Origin: Impatiens glandulifera
Taxonomy: Eukaryota; Streptophyta; Magnoliopsida; Ericales; Balsaminaceae
Reading direction: 5' to 3'
Assembly: GCF_907164915.1 (NCBI RefSeq)
Contig: NC_061862.1
Location: forward strand, 135,771,520 to 135,835,519
Length of the DNA stretch: 64,000 nucleotides
Shown here: one piece after another, positions 23,058 to 35,002 of the stretch
Position numbering within the stretch: the stretch's first letter is position 1
Layout: each line of letters starts with the position of its first letter
Made by a program: the position numbers and the translations under genes
The notes under the pieces: generated by a model
Told to the model about the DNA's origin: nothing
What the model saw: only the letters and a program-made list of their open reading frames with translations
Databases searched by the model: none

Positions 23058-24202
23058 AGATGACAAAAACCACTGTTAATGAGTTTCATGGTAGGATATA
23101 TTAGAAAAACGTCCACTTCCTCAAGAAGATAGCTAACAAGTTCGATATAATGGATCTTTTGGAGAGGGTTTATCATACCCAATTCAAATATTTATTCACA
23201 ACCTCAGGCTTGCAGTTCTCAGGAACAATAGTCCATCATATGTTTCTTATGAGGGTAAGCTCAAGCTCAAACTCGAAAGAGATTACATTCATGGTCAATG
23301 AGCAGGAACTTGTATTTGGTATGAATGAGTATGTCTTGGTTACAGGCCTAAACTTCGACAGATTTCTTGTGGTGAACGAAGAAGCAGATGAATGCCGAGG
23401 TTGTCCACCTCTCTTGATGAAATATTTTAAAGGGAAAATGATTGTACGAATGAACGAGTTTGAGTCTCGTTTTATGCCATGCACTAACAAGGAAGATGCA
23501 TGGAAGATGGGGCTCGTATGCCTGATTTGCCAATACCAATTTATATTTGACCCAAGGAGGACTATATTTGGAAAAATCCTCCACATTGGTGGAAGACGTT
23601 GAAACTTTCCTCCGATTTCCATGGGGGAAGGTCTCCTTTAGAGCCACCCTTAAGGGTCTGAACAAGAACATGAAACGTCTTAGTTCCTTATATTTTAACA
23701 AGAAGGAGGAGAAATTGAGTACTGATCCTTTTAATCCTTTTGTTTATAACGTTTATGGGTTCGCACTAGCATTTCAAGTGTGGACATATGAGGTCATCAA
23801 AGGCTTTGTCCCTAAATTCGCTAGTAGAAATGAGCTTAATGAGCCTCTATGCACAAGGTTGTTACTCTATCATTCCAACAGGAAGAACACCTTACAGGAG
23901 ATAAAGTATGTCCTTTAGACCACAGATCTGACTTAGATGGAAGAGTTCTCCATGGAGAAGAGGTTATACAGTGGGGTAGATTTTGAACAAATAGACTTGT
24001 CAATCGATGATTTGTTTGAGGGATTTACAGATGGGAAGAGATCTAATAGTGAAGATGAAGATGCAGATGCAGATGCAGATGCAGATGAAGAACCTAAAGA
24101 ACATAAACCTAAAGATACTCCCAAACCTGCCACCAGGAAGAGAAAGGCTGGAACTACTCTCCGCGACTTCAAGTCCTATATCACCTCTAACACCTTCTGT
24201 TG
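23058..24202 (+). pseudogene. DUF1985-type N-terminal part of the Ulp1-like MULE gene
   Basis: The reading from about 23058 contains the DUF1985 domain typical of genes carried by Ulp1-type plant MULEs (FSGTIVHHMFLM, then an LVTGLNF motif and a following Cys-rich loop). A stop lies near 23100. A frameshift at about 23580 moves the reading to the next frame (VEDVETFLRFPWGKVSFRATLKGL), and further stops occur near 23918 and 23935. An acidic Asp-Ala repeat (GATGCA)n encodes part of the 24058-24087 segment. The gene is cut at 24202 by the solo LTR, and the Ulp1 part continues at 25921. It would not give a functional protein. Confidence 0.65.
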
Positions 24203-25915
24203 TGTTAGGATCAGTGTAATCAATAGGGACGGATGTTTGACTATTGATAACAACTTTGGAAAAACAGTTTGATAGATATCTTGTTAGTGATTACTATCAC
24301 TTTCTACTCTTCGCAAACTTTCACAAACACTTGAAACGATTTAAGTGCGGAATTGTTTGTTTGGGTTTGAAGCCTTGAACCAATGAATAAAGAAAGATAG
24401 AAGGAAACAACACATCAAGATGTTTATGGATGTTCAGAGCTAACTCTCCTACTTCACCCTTTCTTCCAACAACCAGAAGGATTTCACTAAACTTCTTGAA
24501 TCAAATACAGTTCATTGAATAACTAGCACTTTGTTGAACATAACATACTCTATTCAACTTACAATATGATTAAGAATATCTCTCAGCTAAAATAGTGTTT
24601 TTGATTCTCTCTCTTGAACTTGAATATGATGTAGAATTAGTAAGTGCAAGAGTGATTATGTAATTCGTGAGCAATGTGAGTAGAGTAACTTCTAATTTTT
24701 CTGGAAGATTTTTCCGTTGTCCTTGAGAAGCTAAATATAGTGGAAGGATACCAATGGTCAAATCTTCTGTATGGACACATGGCACACGCCCATAAGATGG
24801 CTGCCTAAAGGACAGAGTACAACATGTTTTGTTCTTCTGGAACGTGGCCGTACTGAACGGTTGTACGCGGGATATCCTTCTATAACTGTCTGGTACTGAA
24901 AGAGTAGTGGGAGAAATATTTGTGTACGTGGCGTTCATTCATTTGATGCAAGTAGCTGGCGTACTGAGCTGTAAAAGAAAGTGGAGTAGGAGTAGCGTAC
25001 AACTAGTTGATCGTGGGTAGACATATGCTAACTTCAGACGGCTGCTGAAGCGAGGCATTAGACGTGCTCAATTAGACCACCAAGTCTAATAGAGTTAGAC
25101 GCCAACGTCTATCAGAAAAATCCATTAGACAACAACGTCTAATGGAGTTAGACTGCACCGTCTAACTACGCATCCCATTCGACTTCCATGTCTAATGGAG
25201 TTAGACTACAATGTCTAACCTTACATCACTTCGGACTAATCTGAAGGAGTTAGACGCCAACATCTAACTTCGTGTCTGTCATACTTGCACGTCTAACTAC
25301 GTATCTGTTAGAATTGCACGTCTAACTACGTATCTGTTAGACTTGCACGCTTAACTACGTATCTGTTAGACTTGCATGTCTAACTACGTATCTGTTAGAC
25401 TTGCACGTCTAACTACGTATCAGTTAGACTTGACATCTAACTACGTATCTGTTAGACTTGCACGTCTAACTACGTATCTGTTAGACTTGCACGTCTAATT
25501 ACGTATCTGTTAAACTTGCACGTCTAACTACATATCTGTTAGACTTACACGTCTAACTACGTATCTATTAGACTGGCACGTCTAACTACGTATCTGTTAG
25601 ACTTGCACATCTAACTACGTATCTGTTAGACTGGCACGTCTAACTACGTATCTGTTAGACTAGCACGTCTAACTACGTATTTGTTAGACTGACACGTCTA
25701 ACTACGTAACACGTCTAATTAGCCTACTTAGACCACGTCTAACTTAGTCAAATCTGATACACCTGCATAAAAACAATTAGACAACTTAATTTTATTATTT
25801 CTAAAATCATCAAAACTTAATTGATTAATATTTAGCACTTTTCTGTTAATTATCTTTTTACTTAGTTTTCTAAACAGTTTCTTATAAATTAATTAACTCT
25901 TAATTTTTCCCAACA
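24203..25915 (-). mobile_element. Solo Copia LTR inserted in the MULE gene
   Basis: A 1713-bp LTR, TGTTGGG...CCTAACA on the minus strand, is flanked by perfect 5-bp duplications TGTTG (24198-24202 and 25916-25920). It is homologous to the 5' LTR of element 1 but carries a 29-bp version of the hairpin array (25060-25720). No internal element sequence remains, as expected after LTR-LTR recombination. The minus-strand ORF at 24570-24938 is not conserved in the sister LTR. Confidence 0.9.
25060..25720. repeat. 29-bp hairpin array in the solo LTR
   Basis: The monomer is GTTAGACTTGCACGTCTAAC plus TACGTATCT. It is the same hairpin as in element 1 but with one extra loop base and a TACGTATCT spacer. 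At least fifteen consecutive near-identical monomers are present. Confidence 0.9.
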
Positions 25916-25920
25916 TGTTG

Positions 25921-26961
25921 GATGTAAATGGGATGAGCTGAATGAGGAGCTAAAAGAGCTGAAAATAGAACTGAAGGAGGACTTAAAAGAGCTAAAAATA
26001 GAGATGAAAATCACCATCAAAGAAACTCACCATGCTTATATGAAAAAGTTGGTTATTAGTATGTTCAAACAATTATTAGTCAAATCTAACCAAAAGATGA
26101 CCATATATTTAGACAAATTAGATAATATGGAGGAGAAGAAGAAGGAGGAGGAGAAGAAGGAGAAGAAGAAGGAGGAGAAGAAGGAGGTGAAGGATGAGGT
26201 TAGATATTTAAATTTGACAAGGGTTTCCCTTCGCCAGATGTGAAGTCCCTTTGCTAGACGTTTTCTAACAAGGTTCTTTGATATAAATATTGAATATTTT
26301 CCCATTGTGCAAGAAATCGACGCATGTTGTCACTTGTTAAGAAAAAGGATTGCAACATATCCTAAGACTTATAAGAATTCTAAAGTAACAATAGGGAATT
26401 GCTTATTCGGAGATAAGCTTAAGCGAGAGTATGACACCTATCGTAAAGATCCTGAAATGTATAAAAACGAAGAATTTTTCGAATATTACTGGGGTGCTGA
26501 ACATAGATATATATGCCTGAATGGAAATCAATAGACGATATATATATCTATGTAACAAGCATTGGATAATGTGTGTTGCTTGTCTTCAAAAGTGGTGCAT
26601 TGACGTTTATGATTGCGATTGTTATCTTTATAAGAATCTTGATCCATATTTGAGACCATTGTGTTAAATGATTCCATATTTACTTGATAAGACAACCTCT
26701 CCTCCTAAACAAAGAAGGTTTCCTAAAATGAGCTCGAATCCCATGACATACAAAATGCTTCCACACCCCAAAGCAAAAAATGAAGCTAAAAGAGGGGATG
26801 TCCCTAGAGCAACCCAGAGCGGGGACTATGGTGTGTTCATGCTAATGTATATGGAATACTTGATTGCTAACCAATGTGTACAGAATGTGACCTCAAATGA
26901 AATGGATTTTTGGAGAAAGAAGTTGGTTGTCAGGTTATTCCATCAAATTATAGAACCATAA
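25921..26961 (+). pseudogene. Ulp1-like (C48) protease domain of the MULE gene
   Basis: This continues the gene split by the solo LTR. It begins with a Lys/Glu-rich segment (26131-26200) and ends with a SUMO-protease-like fold. A KHW stretch with the catalytic His (about 26560) is followed by DVYD with the catalytic Asp (about 26607). The QSGDYGVF motif (about 26817-26840) has Tyr where Ulp1 proteases have the catalytic Cys. Several stops (26532, 26665) interrupt the frame. Known relatives carried by plant MULEs are presumed deSUMOylating enzymes; this copy lacks the nucleophile and is broken. Confidence 0.65.
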
Positions 26962-27099
26962 TTGTTATATTTTCTAAAGTTGATGTAATGTTAATATTTT
27001 GTACTTGAAGTGAATTTTAGAGAGAACTTGAAGTTATTTTGTGTAGTTTTTATTATGGCTTATTTTGTATTCATTACATTGGATAATTTGTACTTGAAG

Positions 27100-27310
27100 G
27101 GATTTCACGTCCCGCGAAGGGACTTCACGTTTTGCGATGGGAATTCACGTCTCGCGAAGGGACTTCACGTTTTGCGATGGGACTCTCGCGAAGAGAACAT
27201 TTTGCGATAGGACTCTCGCGAAAGGAATTCTTGTTTCGCAAAGGGACTTTACGTTTTGCGATGGGACTCTCGCGAAGGGACTTCACGTCTCGCGATGGGA
27301 AGTCCCTTCT
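27100..27310. repeat. TCGCGAAGGGACTTC repeat cluster
   Basis: About ten copies of CTCGCGAAGGGACTTCACG and close variants follow the Ulp1 part. Overlapping ORFs on both strands are only translated repeat. From 27311 to 27830 there is AT-rich sequence with short TTTAAC repeats and no gene. Confidence 0.8.
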
Positions 27311-27830
27311 CACGAATTGATAGCCTATGTTTTCTTTAAATCTAAAACATACCAAGATTCAGACATGATAACATATTAAAGAAATGAACATTAACTTTAC
27401 ATCTAAAACATACCAAAGAATTGGAAGTGAAAACCTTCATTTCGTGTATGCGTAAGTGAAATTTCAAGGCTGAATAGCAGTAAGGAATGATACTAAATTG
27501 ATCATCCTTCCTTGTCTGTTATTCAGAATTGAAGATAACCTTCAATGTAAAAATTGAAGATAACCTTCAATGTAAATTTTACCTCTATTTATAAAGAAAA
27601 GAAACATAAAAAGAAGTGTAACTTTAACTTTAATTTTAAACTTTAAACATTATATACTTTAACTTTAAACTTTAAATTTATATACTTTAACTTTAGTTTG
27701 AAGATTGACATTTAAGAAAAGCACTAGTTTGAGGTTACTATGGTTTGATCTCTTTAGTCTATTCAATTAACAACATAAGATGAGTTATCCCAAACCATCA
27801 CAATCTTAAAAATATAATACACTAGATGAG

Positions 27831-30150
27831 TTACAATAAATGGTTCAAGCTAAAGGCCCAATTGTCTTCATCACCAACAGGATAATATGTCTTCGCATAT
27901 GCATTCAACCAAGATTCACTTGTGTAATACCTGTGAGCAAGGAAAAAAACGATTAAACAATTGGTTAAATATATTGAACATGTGAGTTGAATAATACCTT
28001 GAGCATAAGTAATAAGAAACCAAATTCTGGTGACGGACAACAGCCAGTGCATGCGTACAAGGAAGACCAGATACTTCAAATACCCTACAAATGTAGTTCA
28101 TGTCTTTCAGATTGAATTTAAAATGGGACACATTGTCATGCACATAAAACTCGAATCGGTTAAGCGAGGATACAATTTATAATTTGGCCTTCACGAATTC
28201 TTCACGTAATAACTTTTCATAAGTTGGAGACAAAAGTTCTTGGTGGTTGGACGCTTTTTCTCTTCTATCATTAAATCAATATTGTATTTTGAATCTTAAA
28301 TACTCAGCCATTGTTGAAATGTGATTTCTGGCTTCCCTACTTTGAATATTAAAACTCTCAATATAATTGCTTGTGAGTTGATTGTATCGCTTACTGGGGA
28401 AAAATGTTCTACTCCATCTTTGGAACCCAATTTCTTCCAAATAGGCACCAATCCTTTAATCTTTAACATTGTTCTTGTCAAAAAACCGATTAAAGTTGGA
28501 GACTGTGTACACACGAGAAGTCAAATCAAACTCTAAATGACATTTATCAGTTTTGAATTTGGCCATAATATTCATCTTTATGTGATATGTGCACACACCG
28601 TGGTCTGCTTCTAGAAAGACAACACACAAGGCATTGACGATGCTTGGGTGTCTATCAGATACGAAGACAAGATCATCAACTAATCCAATTGATTCTCTCA
28701 GTTTTTGCATAAAATAAGTCCAGGAGTTATTATTTTCTAAATCAACAATGCCGAATGTGATAGGATATAGTTGCTCATTCGCATCCAATGCAATAGCCAC
28801 CAATAGTTGACATCTTACATTGTGCTTAAGAAAACTGGCATCAACGCACAATACATGATGGTAAGAGACTTTGAAACCCCTAATTGAGAGGCCTATGGAC
28901 ATGAACATATACCTGAAGTGGCCGAGCTCGTCTTCCTGGATGTCTGTTATGGTACCCGAATTATTCTTCTCCAACATGTAAAGGTATGATGACAATTTTC
29001 CATTGGAATCCTCTATCGTTCCTCGCACCGCCATTAAAGCCCTTTCCCTTGACTTCCAAGCCTTATTATAACTCAAATGTATCCCATAATTTGTCTGTAT
29101 GTCTTCAATTATTTTCTTAGGCAAGTGGTCATGGTGATGGTCCATGTACTTACTTTTCATGCACTGCCCAATAACCATTGCTGGTGTTTTCATTATTCTC
29201 TCTAGCCTCGACAAAACTGAGCATGAGTGTTGTTGGTCAAATTTCTGAATCTCAAACATCTCAGATAATTTACCTTTCACAACACACAATTTCCACTTGC
29301 ATGTCTCATCCAAATATTTCACATACCAAAGATGTTTTCTTGACTTCTCCACTTTAAATTCAAAATGATTAGTCATTGCATATTTATATAACCTTAGTTG
29401 AATTTCTTTTTTATTATAAAACAATGCACCGACTTCCAATACGGTTTCACTACTTAATGTCATCGCAAATGAGAGGTCTGTCAGTGATGGGTCCGTCGAT
29501 GGTATAGCCATTGATGCTCTTGCACTAGATGGTGTAGCCATCGACGCTCTTGCACTAAATGGTGTAGGTATTGATGATCGTTCTGTCGATTGAAATGAAG
29601 CTCTTGGAGTACATGGTGTAGATATTGATGTTTGTTGAGGCGTGGGTGTAGTTGCTGGTGCATCACTAGTAGTAGCATGCAAGTCATGAGTAAGTATCCC
29701 ATAATTAGGCAAAGAGTTTTCTTCTCCTACTTCATTTTGACTTTCAAAAACATCCTGCGAGGGTACAACTCCTGGTATCCTTTTTTGAGTGAGTGGTAGA
29801 CTTTTTTGAGTAAGTGGTAGTGGTAGTATACTTTCTTGAGTTGAGTATGTAAGTAGTGGTATCTTTTCTTGAGTAAGTGGTGACTTCTATACTATAGAGA
29901 CACACAGTGGTGACACAGTGCGACCCAAAATTGAACGTGATAAATATGTGCTCACATCCTCATCTTGATCAATAACAACATGGGAGGATTTGTCATACGC
30001 GGAACATCATACTTGACTTGAAGCACTAAATAATATGTAGATTTTTTCACGTTAAGTCTATCATAGAGGATATCAACTAATTCGGCAAACGTAGTATTTT
30101 GAGGTAAATCCAAAGTTTTGATTAAAGTTGCATGAAAATACATTATACCA
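27831..30150 (-). pseudogene. MuDR-type transposase of the MULE
   Basis: On the minus strand the order is: an N-terminal ubiquitin-fold-like segment (30143-29952), a variable Ser/Thr/Pro-rich stretch, a MuDR DNA-binding-type domain (about 29460-29220), the MULE catalytic core (about 28860-28560) and a SWIM zinc finger (about 28090-28030, ending SGLPCTHALA). Two catalytic aspartates are visible in CVDASFL (about 28843) and SDRHPS (about 28655). A likely intron of ~67 bp (27997-27931, GT...TTGCTCACAG) separates the SWIM exon from a last exon ending in NWAFSL. The main ORF (29712-28456) ends at a premature TAA, with clear homology continuing in frame, and another stop lies near 28276. The gene is inactive. 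Confidence 0.8.
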
Positions 30151-30254
30151 TCAGCATTAAATTTTCAATCTCCATTATAAAAAACAAATATTCCAGGTGC
30201 AATAGAAACATGAATGGATAAATAATATTATTGAAGTAATGCAATTATTCATTA

Positions 30255-30510
30255 AATATGTTCCCTTCGCGAGAAGTCCCATCGCGAAAAGGGAAGGCCC
30301 TTCGCGACCCATCGCGAAAAGAAGGGATGTTTCCTTGCGACCCATCGCGAAAAGTGAAGGCCCTCCGCGAAGAAATGTCTCTTCGTGACCCATCGCGAAA
30401 AGGGATGTCCCATCGCAAAAAGGGATGTCCCATTGCGAAAAGGGAAGGCCCTTCGTGAGAAGCCCAATCGCGAAAGGATGTCCCTTCCCGAGAAGCCCAG
30501 TCGCGATAAT
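30255..30510. repeat. TCGCGA repeat cluster (right subterminal)
   Basis: Words such as CCATCGCGAAAAGGGA recur about every 25-30 bp, mirroring the clusters near the left end. Overlapping ORFs on both strands are repeat translations. Confidence 0.8.
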
Positions 30511-30789
30511 CACATGAATCTTTCATAAAACGGAACCGAATTAGAGGATCATCATCTGTAAACATCATCATCGACAATAAAAAAAACAAATCGAGAGTAC
30601 TAGTTGTCATAGTTCTCGTGCTCGTCGTGCTCATGGTGGTGTCTGTCGAAGATCGTTGTCATTTAGAGAGAAGGAGTAGAAGAGCAGGAAGAGAGAAGGA
30701 TGAGAAGAGAAATGAAAAAAAGATGCCCAAGTTATATTAAATAGTAAGGGTATTATGGACTTTTCACACAATTTCCCATCGCATTATGA

Positions 30790-30922
30790 GAAGGACCATC
30801 GCGTTACGCGATGGGGGTATTTTCATCAAAAAAAACATAAAGTGATCATCAGCGCAATTAAAATTATGGGTGACTATCGACGCATTTAAGACCTTTATTG
30901 GTGCCATTTGCTCAAATTTCCC
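30790..30922 (-). repeat. Right terminal inverted repeat of the MULE
   Basis: Reverse complement of the left repeat, ending CTCAAATTTCCC. It is followed by the target duplication GATTACGAG (30923-30931). Confidence 0.85.
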
Positions 30923-30931
30923 GATTACGAG

Positions 30932-31275
30932 ACCATGATATGTTTTAAAAAACATCAAATTAAACATTGCAATAGTTTTATACTTTTCTTAATAAATTTA
31001 ATTTTAATAATGTAAAAAATAATTATACTCTTACTGAAAATTTTGAAAGGACACTTGTGAATAATTTATTAAATAACACACAAAATCAAAACATTTTGTT
31101 TCATATGTTTTCCTTATTATTTTTTTAAATTTCATTCTATCATGTAATTATCATTTTAATTATTAAATATTAACTTTTAAAATGAAAATATTATATTAAT
31201 TAAATCAATTAAAAATCCAAAAACATTTTTGAATGAGGCGAAGATTTTTTAAAATAAAACTCAAAAACCAATATC
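30932..31275. other. Host unit 2 between MULE and LINE
   Basis: Colinear with about 5730-6130 of unit 1 and AT-rich, with no gene. It ends with the LINE target duplication TCAAAAACCAATATC (31261-31275). Confidence 0.75.
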
Positions 31276-31479
31276 TTTTTTTTTTGGAAAACAACTTAGT
31301 GTCATTTCATTAAAAAAACCCAAAAGAGGGAAAAAAATACAAAAGTTTAAGATCAGATCTAGACAATTTCTAGATTTGACAATGAAACAATAATTGAATT
31401 ACAGACAATAATAATAATCAATTAGCGCATACATCGTTTTTACTTTTATTCTACTTGTGACTTTCTCAAACGAAATATC

Positions 31480-34400
31480 TCATATATGGCAGAACTTTCT
31501 ATTCTCTTCATTCCTTTCGATTCCTCTCCAGAATTGAATAAGTGCATTTCCATCTGAAGTTATATCTCTCCAAATATCTTCAGTGGTTCTACTTCTTCCA
31601 CTGTGAGTTCTTGAATTTCTTTCTTTCCAGATATTGTAGATTACTGCTCCAAAGTAACATTTCAACATACTTACATAGAAGGATCTTCCTTTTGCCTTAT
31701 TCTTCATCCACTCTTGGATTTCTTCCCATATTCTTGGAAAGTTGATGATGTTCATGTTTGCAGCATACATCCTCCACATTTGTATTAGAAAAGAGCATTC
31801 CCCAAATAAATGGTTTATGCTTTCCTCAACTCCCGAACATAGGACACAGTTGATATCAGGAATGTTTATATATTTTCGAATTCTATCTTTTATTGTCAAC
31901 CTTTTCCTGTATACCAGCCAAAGAATAAATTGGTGACGAGGAATAATCTTTGGAGACCATACCACATTATGCCAATCTACCTTCTGTCCTCTTGTTCTAA
32001 CCATTTCTCATGCCTTTCCTGTAATAAACTTCTCATTGCTTTCTGTTTTCTAGCTTATTTCATCATTATTTTCATTGAGTTGCTTCTGCCTCATCAGGTT
32101 TAGGATTCTATCACCTTCTGGAATACGCCTCAAAAGTGAATCACATCTACCTTCATATACGTCTCTAAATGAGTACTTGATGTATTCTCTTCTAACTATG
32201 TTTCCTTGCATTTCTTCTTTGAATATAATGAGAATATTATCCAGCCAAAGATCATGCCAGAATAGTACCCCTCTTCCATTTCCAATTGTGGTTTTCACCA
32301 TTTGAAAGGCATTTTTTCTTGTTTTTAGGATTTTCTTCAATGACCATGCTATTCTTTCGTTGATTCTTAGTGTCCAGATACTCTGCTCTTCTTTCATAAA
32401 TCTTGTATGGACCCATTTGACCCATAGGGAGTCCGCTTTTTGCTCCAACTCTCATAAGCTCTTGATGGTGAGGGCTTTGTTCCATTCAACACAACTTTTT
32501 ATTCCTAGTCTTCCTTCTTCTATGGGAGTGCAAACATCCTCCCATTTAACTTTTTTCCTCCTCTGCCTTGTGTTCCCCATATATAGTCTCTCATGATTCT
32601 ATCGAGTTCAGCCATTACTTTTTTGGGATGACTATCTGTTGTGCCCAGTAGTCAATAATTCCAAAAATGACTCTTTTAACGATCTCAATTCTACCTGCAA
32701 AAGACAGTTTTTTCGTAGCCCAACCCAAGACATAATTTCTAACATTTTCTACCAGTTGTCTAAAGTGATTGTATCGGAGTTGTTTTGATGACATGGGTAA
32801 TCCAAGGTATTTCACTAGTAGTTCACCTTCCTTGATTCCCATAATATTGAAAATGTTTTCTTTCTTTTCTTCATTAACCCTTCCATAGAAAGCCTAACTT
32901 TTGTCCTCATTGATGTATAGACCTGTAATACTCGAAAAGATTGTTAGAGATTTTTTTATTATACTAATATATTCAACATCCGCATAAGCCACAAAAAAAT
33001 AGATCATCTGCAAAACATATATGGGTTATTGCTTCTTCTTTGCAGTACGGGTGAAATTTGAAATGATGACTTCTCAGAAGTATTTTTTAAATGCAGTCAG
33101 GAATTTCCATTATTAAGACGAATAGGTAAGGAGATATAGGGTCTCCTTGCCTTACTCCCCTTTCACCCTTGAAAAAGACTCCATGAATACCATTCACGCT
33201 CACAACAAAGTGGGGAGTGGAAACACATTGCATAATCCAATCAATGAAAATAATTGGAAAACCTGCAGCAAGGAGGAATTCGTGGATTGATCCCCATCTG
33301 ATCGAGTCAAAAGCTTTTTTAATGTCAATTTTGAAAGCCACATGTGGCAATATATTTTTCTTGCCATATTCATTCAATAAGCTCTGCATGAGTAGGATGC
33401 TATGGGAAATAGAACGTTTGAGAATAAATGTTGATTGCCCTAATCCTACAAGTTTATCAATAACTGTTTTCAAATGTTGCGAAATAATTTTTGAAATAAT
33501 TTTGTAAATAACATTGCAGCATGAAATTGGACGAAAGTCCTGAATTTTTTCCGGAATTGAATTCTTATGAATCAAATTCAACACTGTGACGTTCCATTGC
33601 TTCAACATTTTCCTGTTTTGGAAGAATTCCAACACCCTTTTGCTTACATCTTTACCCACTATTTCCCAGTTTTCTTTGAAAAAGTTCGCGTTGAAACCAT
33701 CTGGCCCTGGGCTTTTATCCCCTTTCATCGAAAACACAACTTTTCTAACTTCTTCCATACTGACTCTTGTAATCAATTTGTTACCACTTTCTTCACTAAT
33801 TTTCCTTTGCACAATCTGTTGAAGCAATCTTCGGTTGTCCTCTATTATTGTGCTCGTTTCTGTTCTAATCAGCTCTTTGTAGAAACTTATTGCTTCCTCA
33901 TGAACTGCCTTTTGTCTTGTAAAACATCTCCATTTGAGTTTGTGAGCCTTAGGATCTGATTTCTGAAATTCCTTAATGAACATTTTTTATATAAGAAAGA
34001 AGTATTCTTGTCTCCTAATGAAAGCCAATTTTCTCTAGATTTTTGTTTAGCAAAACTTTCCTCTTTAGAACAAAGGTCTCTGAATCGCGTAAGAGCCTCT
34101 TTTTCCTCTTCCCTGTTATAAGGTAGATTTGGGGGTCTTAGTGCCTTGCTTTGTATTTCCTCCAGCTTCGTTCTGGCTTCCTCTACTCTCTTAGAAATCC
34201 CACTATATTTTTTTCGGTCTAGCTTATTCAGCTTCCCTTTCAGTAATCTTAGTTTCTCACAAACTCTGAACATCTTTATTCCATTAGTTCTGATGTTCCA
34301 AGTTTTATTAAAGGATTTTATTAAATTCTGATTAGAGATACCTGGTTGCAAAACCTGAATTTGGCTTCTTGGGTAAAATTTCACCCATTTTTCATTCACT

Positions 34401-34994
34401 AGGCCTCTATCAATTCTGCTCTTTCTCATGTTGTCCGCCCCTCTTGTAGTTGACCATGAAAATAGATTACCTGAGAAAGACGGTTCAATGCAGTTTATGT
34501 CTCGAATGCATTCATTGAAATCATGCATGTCTTGTGTTATGTTTGTCTTAGGCTCTCTTTCATTTCTGAATCTTGTAACGTTAAAATATCCCATAATAAC
34601 CAACGGTTCGTCGTCCGTAATGCTTCTTCTCAAATCATTCCAAAGTGTCTTCCTCTCTGCCCCAGAGTTGCTTGCATAGACTACCGCAAAGAATATTTTT
34701 ACCCTTGTCACCAGATTGATAACCTTTGTCAAAATAACTTGCTTGCTTTCAAAAAAATTTCTTGATTTCAACCCTTCTTTTATCCCATCCTACCCAGATT
34801 CTACTTTTAATCACATCAGAGTTATGAATAAATTCTCATTCTTCTTTGAAGCAACCCTGGGCAACATTCTCTATTTGACTTTGTCTGACTTTTGTTTCAA
34901 TAATTCCAAATACTGTGATTTCATTCTTTTATACTATTCTTTTAACTTCTCTTCTTTTTATAGGGTCATTTAACCCTCTAATATTCCATGTCAT
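31480..34994 (-). pseudogene. LINE ORF2: endonuclease, reverse transcriptase, zf-RVT
   Basis: ORF2 starts at 34994 with the APE-endonuclease opening MTWNIRGLN. The endonuclease continues through 34771-34300 (motifs IMGYFNVTR and FSWSTTR). The reverse transcriptase core spans 33740-33100, with SPGPDGFN, FRPIS, FKIDIKKAFDSI and RGVRQGDPISP. The active-site box reads FADD at about 33010-33021 in another frame. A zf-RVT domain (31970-31750, ending in a Cys/His cluster INCVLCSG) closes the protein. Frameshifts near 34770, 33090, 32850 and 32450 and several stops make it inactive. It would encode the enzyme for target-primed reverse transcription. Confidence 0.85.
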
Positions 34995-35002
34995 TAAGTT
35001 CA

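Larger units (their letters stand above)
21260..30922. mobile_element. Mutator-like element with transposase and Ulp1-type gene
   Basis: Terminal inverted repeats of ~120-140 bp start GGGAAATTTGAG at both ends and share a long internal block (ATAATTTTAATTGCG, AAAATACCC, CATCGCGTAACGCGATG); the right repeat has an extra ~20 bp near its tip. Flanking duplications are GATTAAGAG (21252-21260) and GATTACGAG (30923-30931), and unit 3 keeps the empty site GATTACGAG near 49650. Inside are a transposase on the minus strand and a DUF1985/Ulp1-like gene on the plus strand, the pairing known from Ulp1-carrying plant MULEs. All genes are decayed and a solo LTR splits the plus-strand gene. Confidence 0.9.

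Noticed and set aside
30175..30634. Overlapping ORFs on both strands with RDG and FAMG repeats
   Set aside because: All frames are open because of the TCGCGA repeat; none is conserved at the other clusters.
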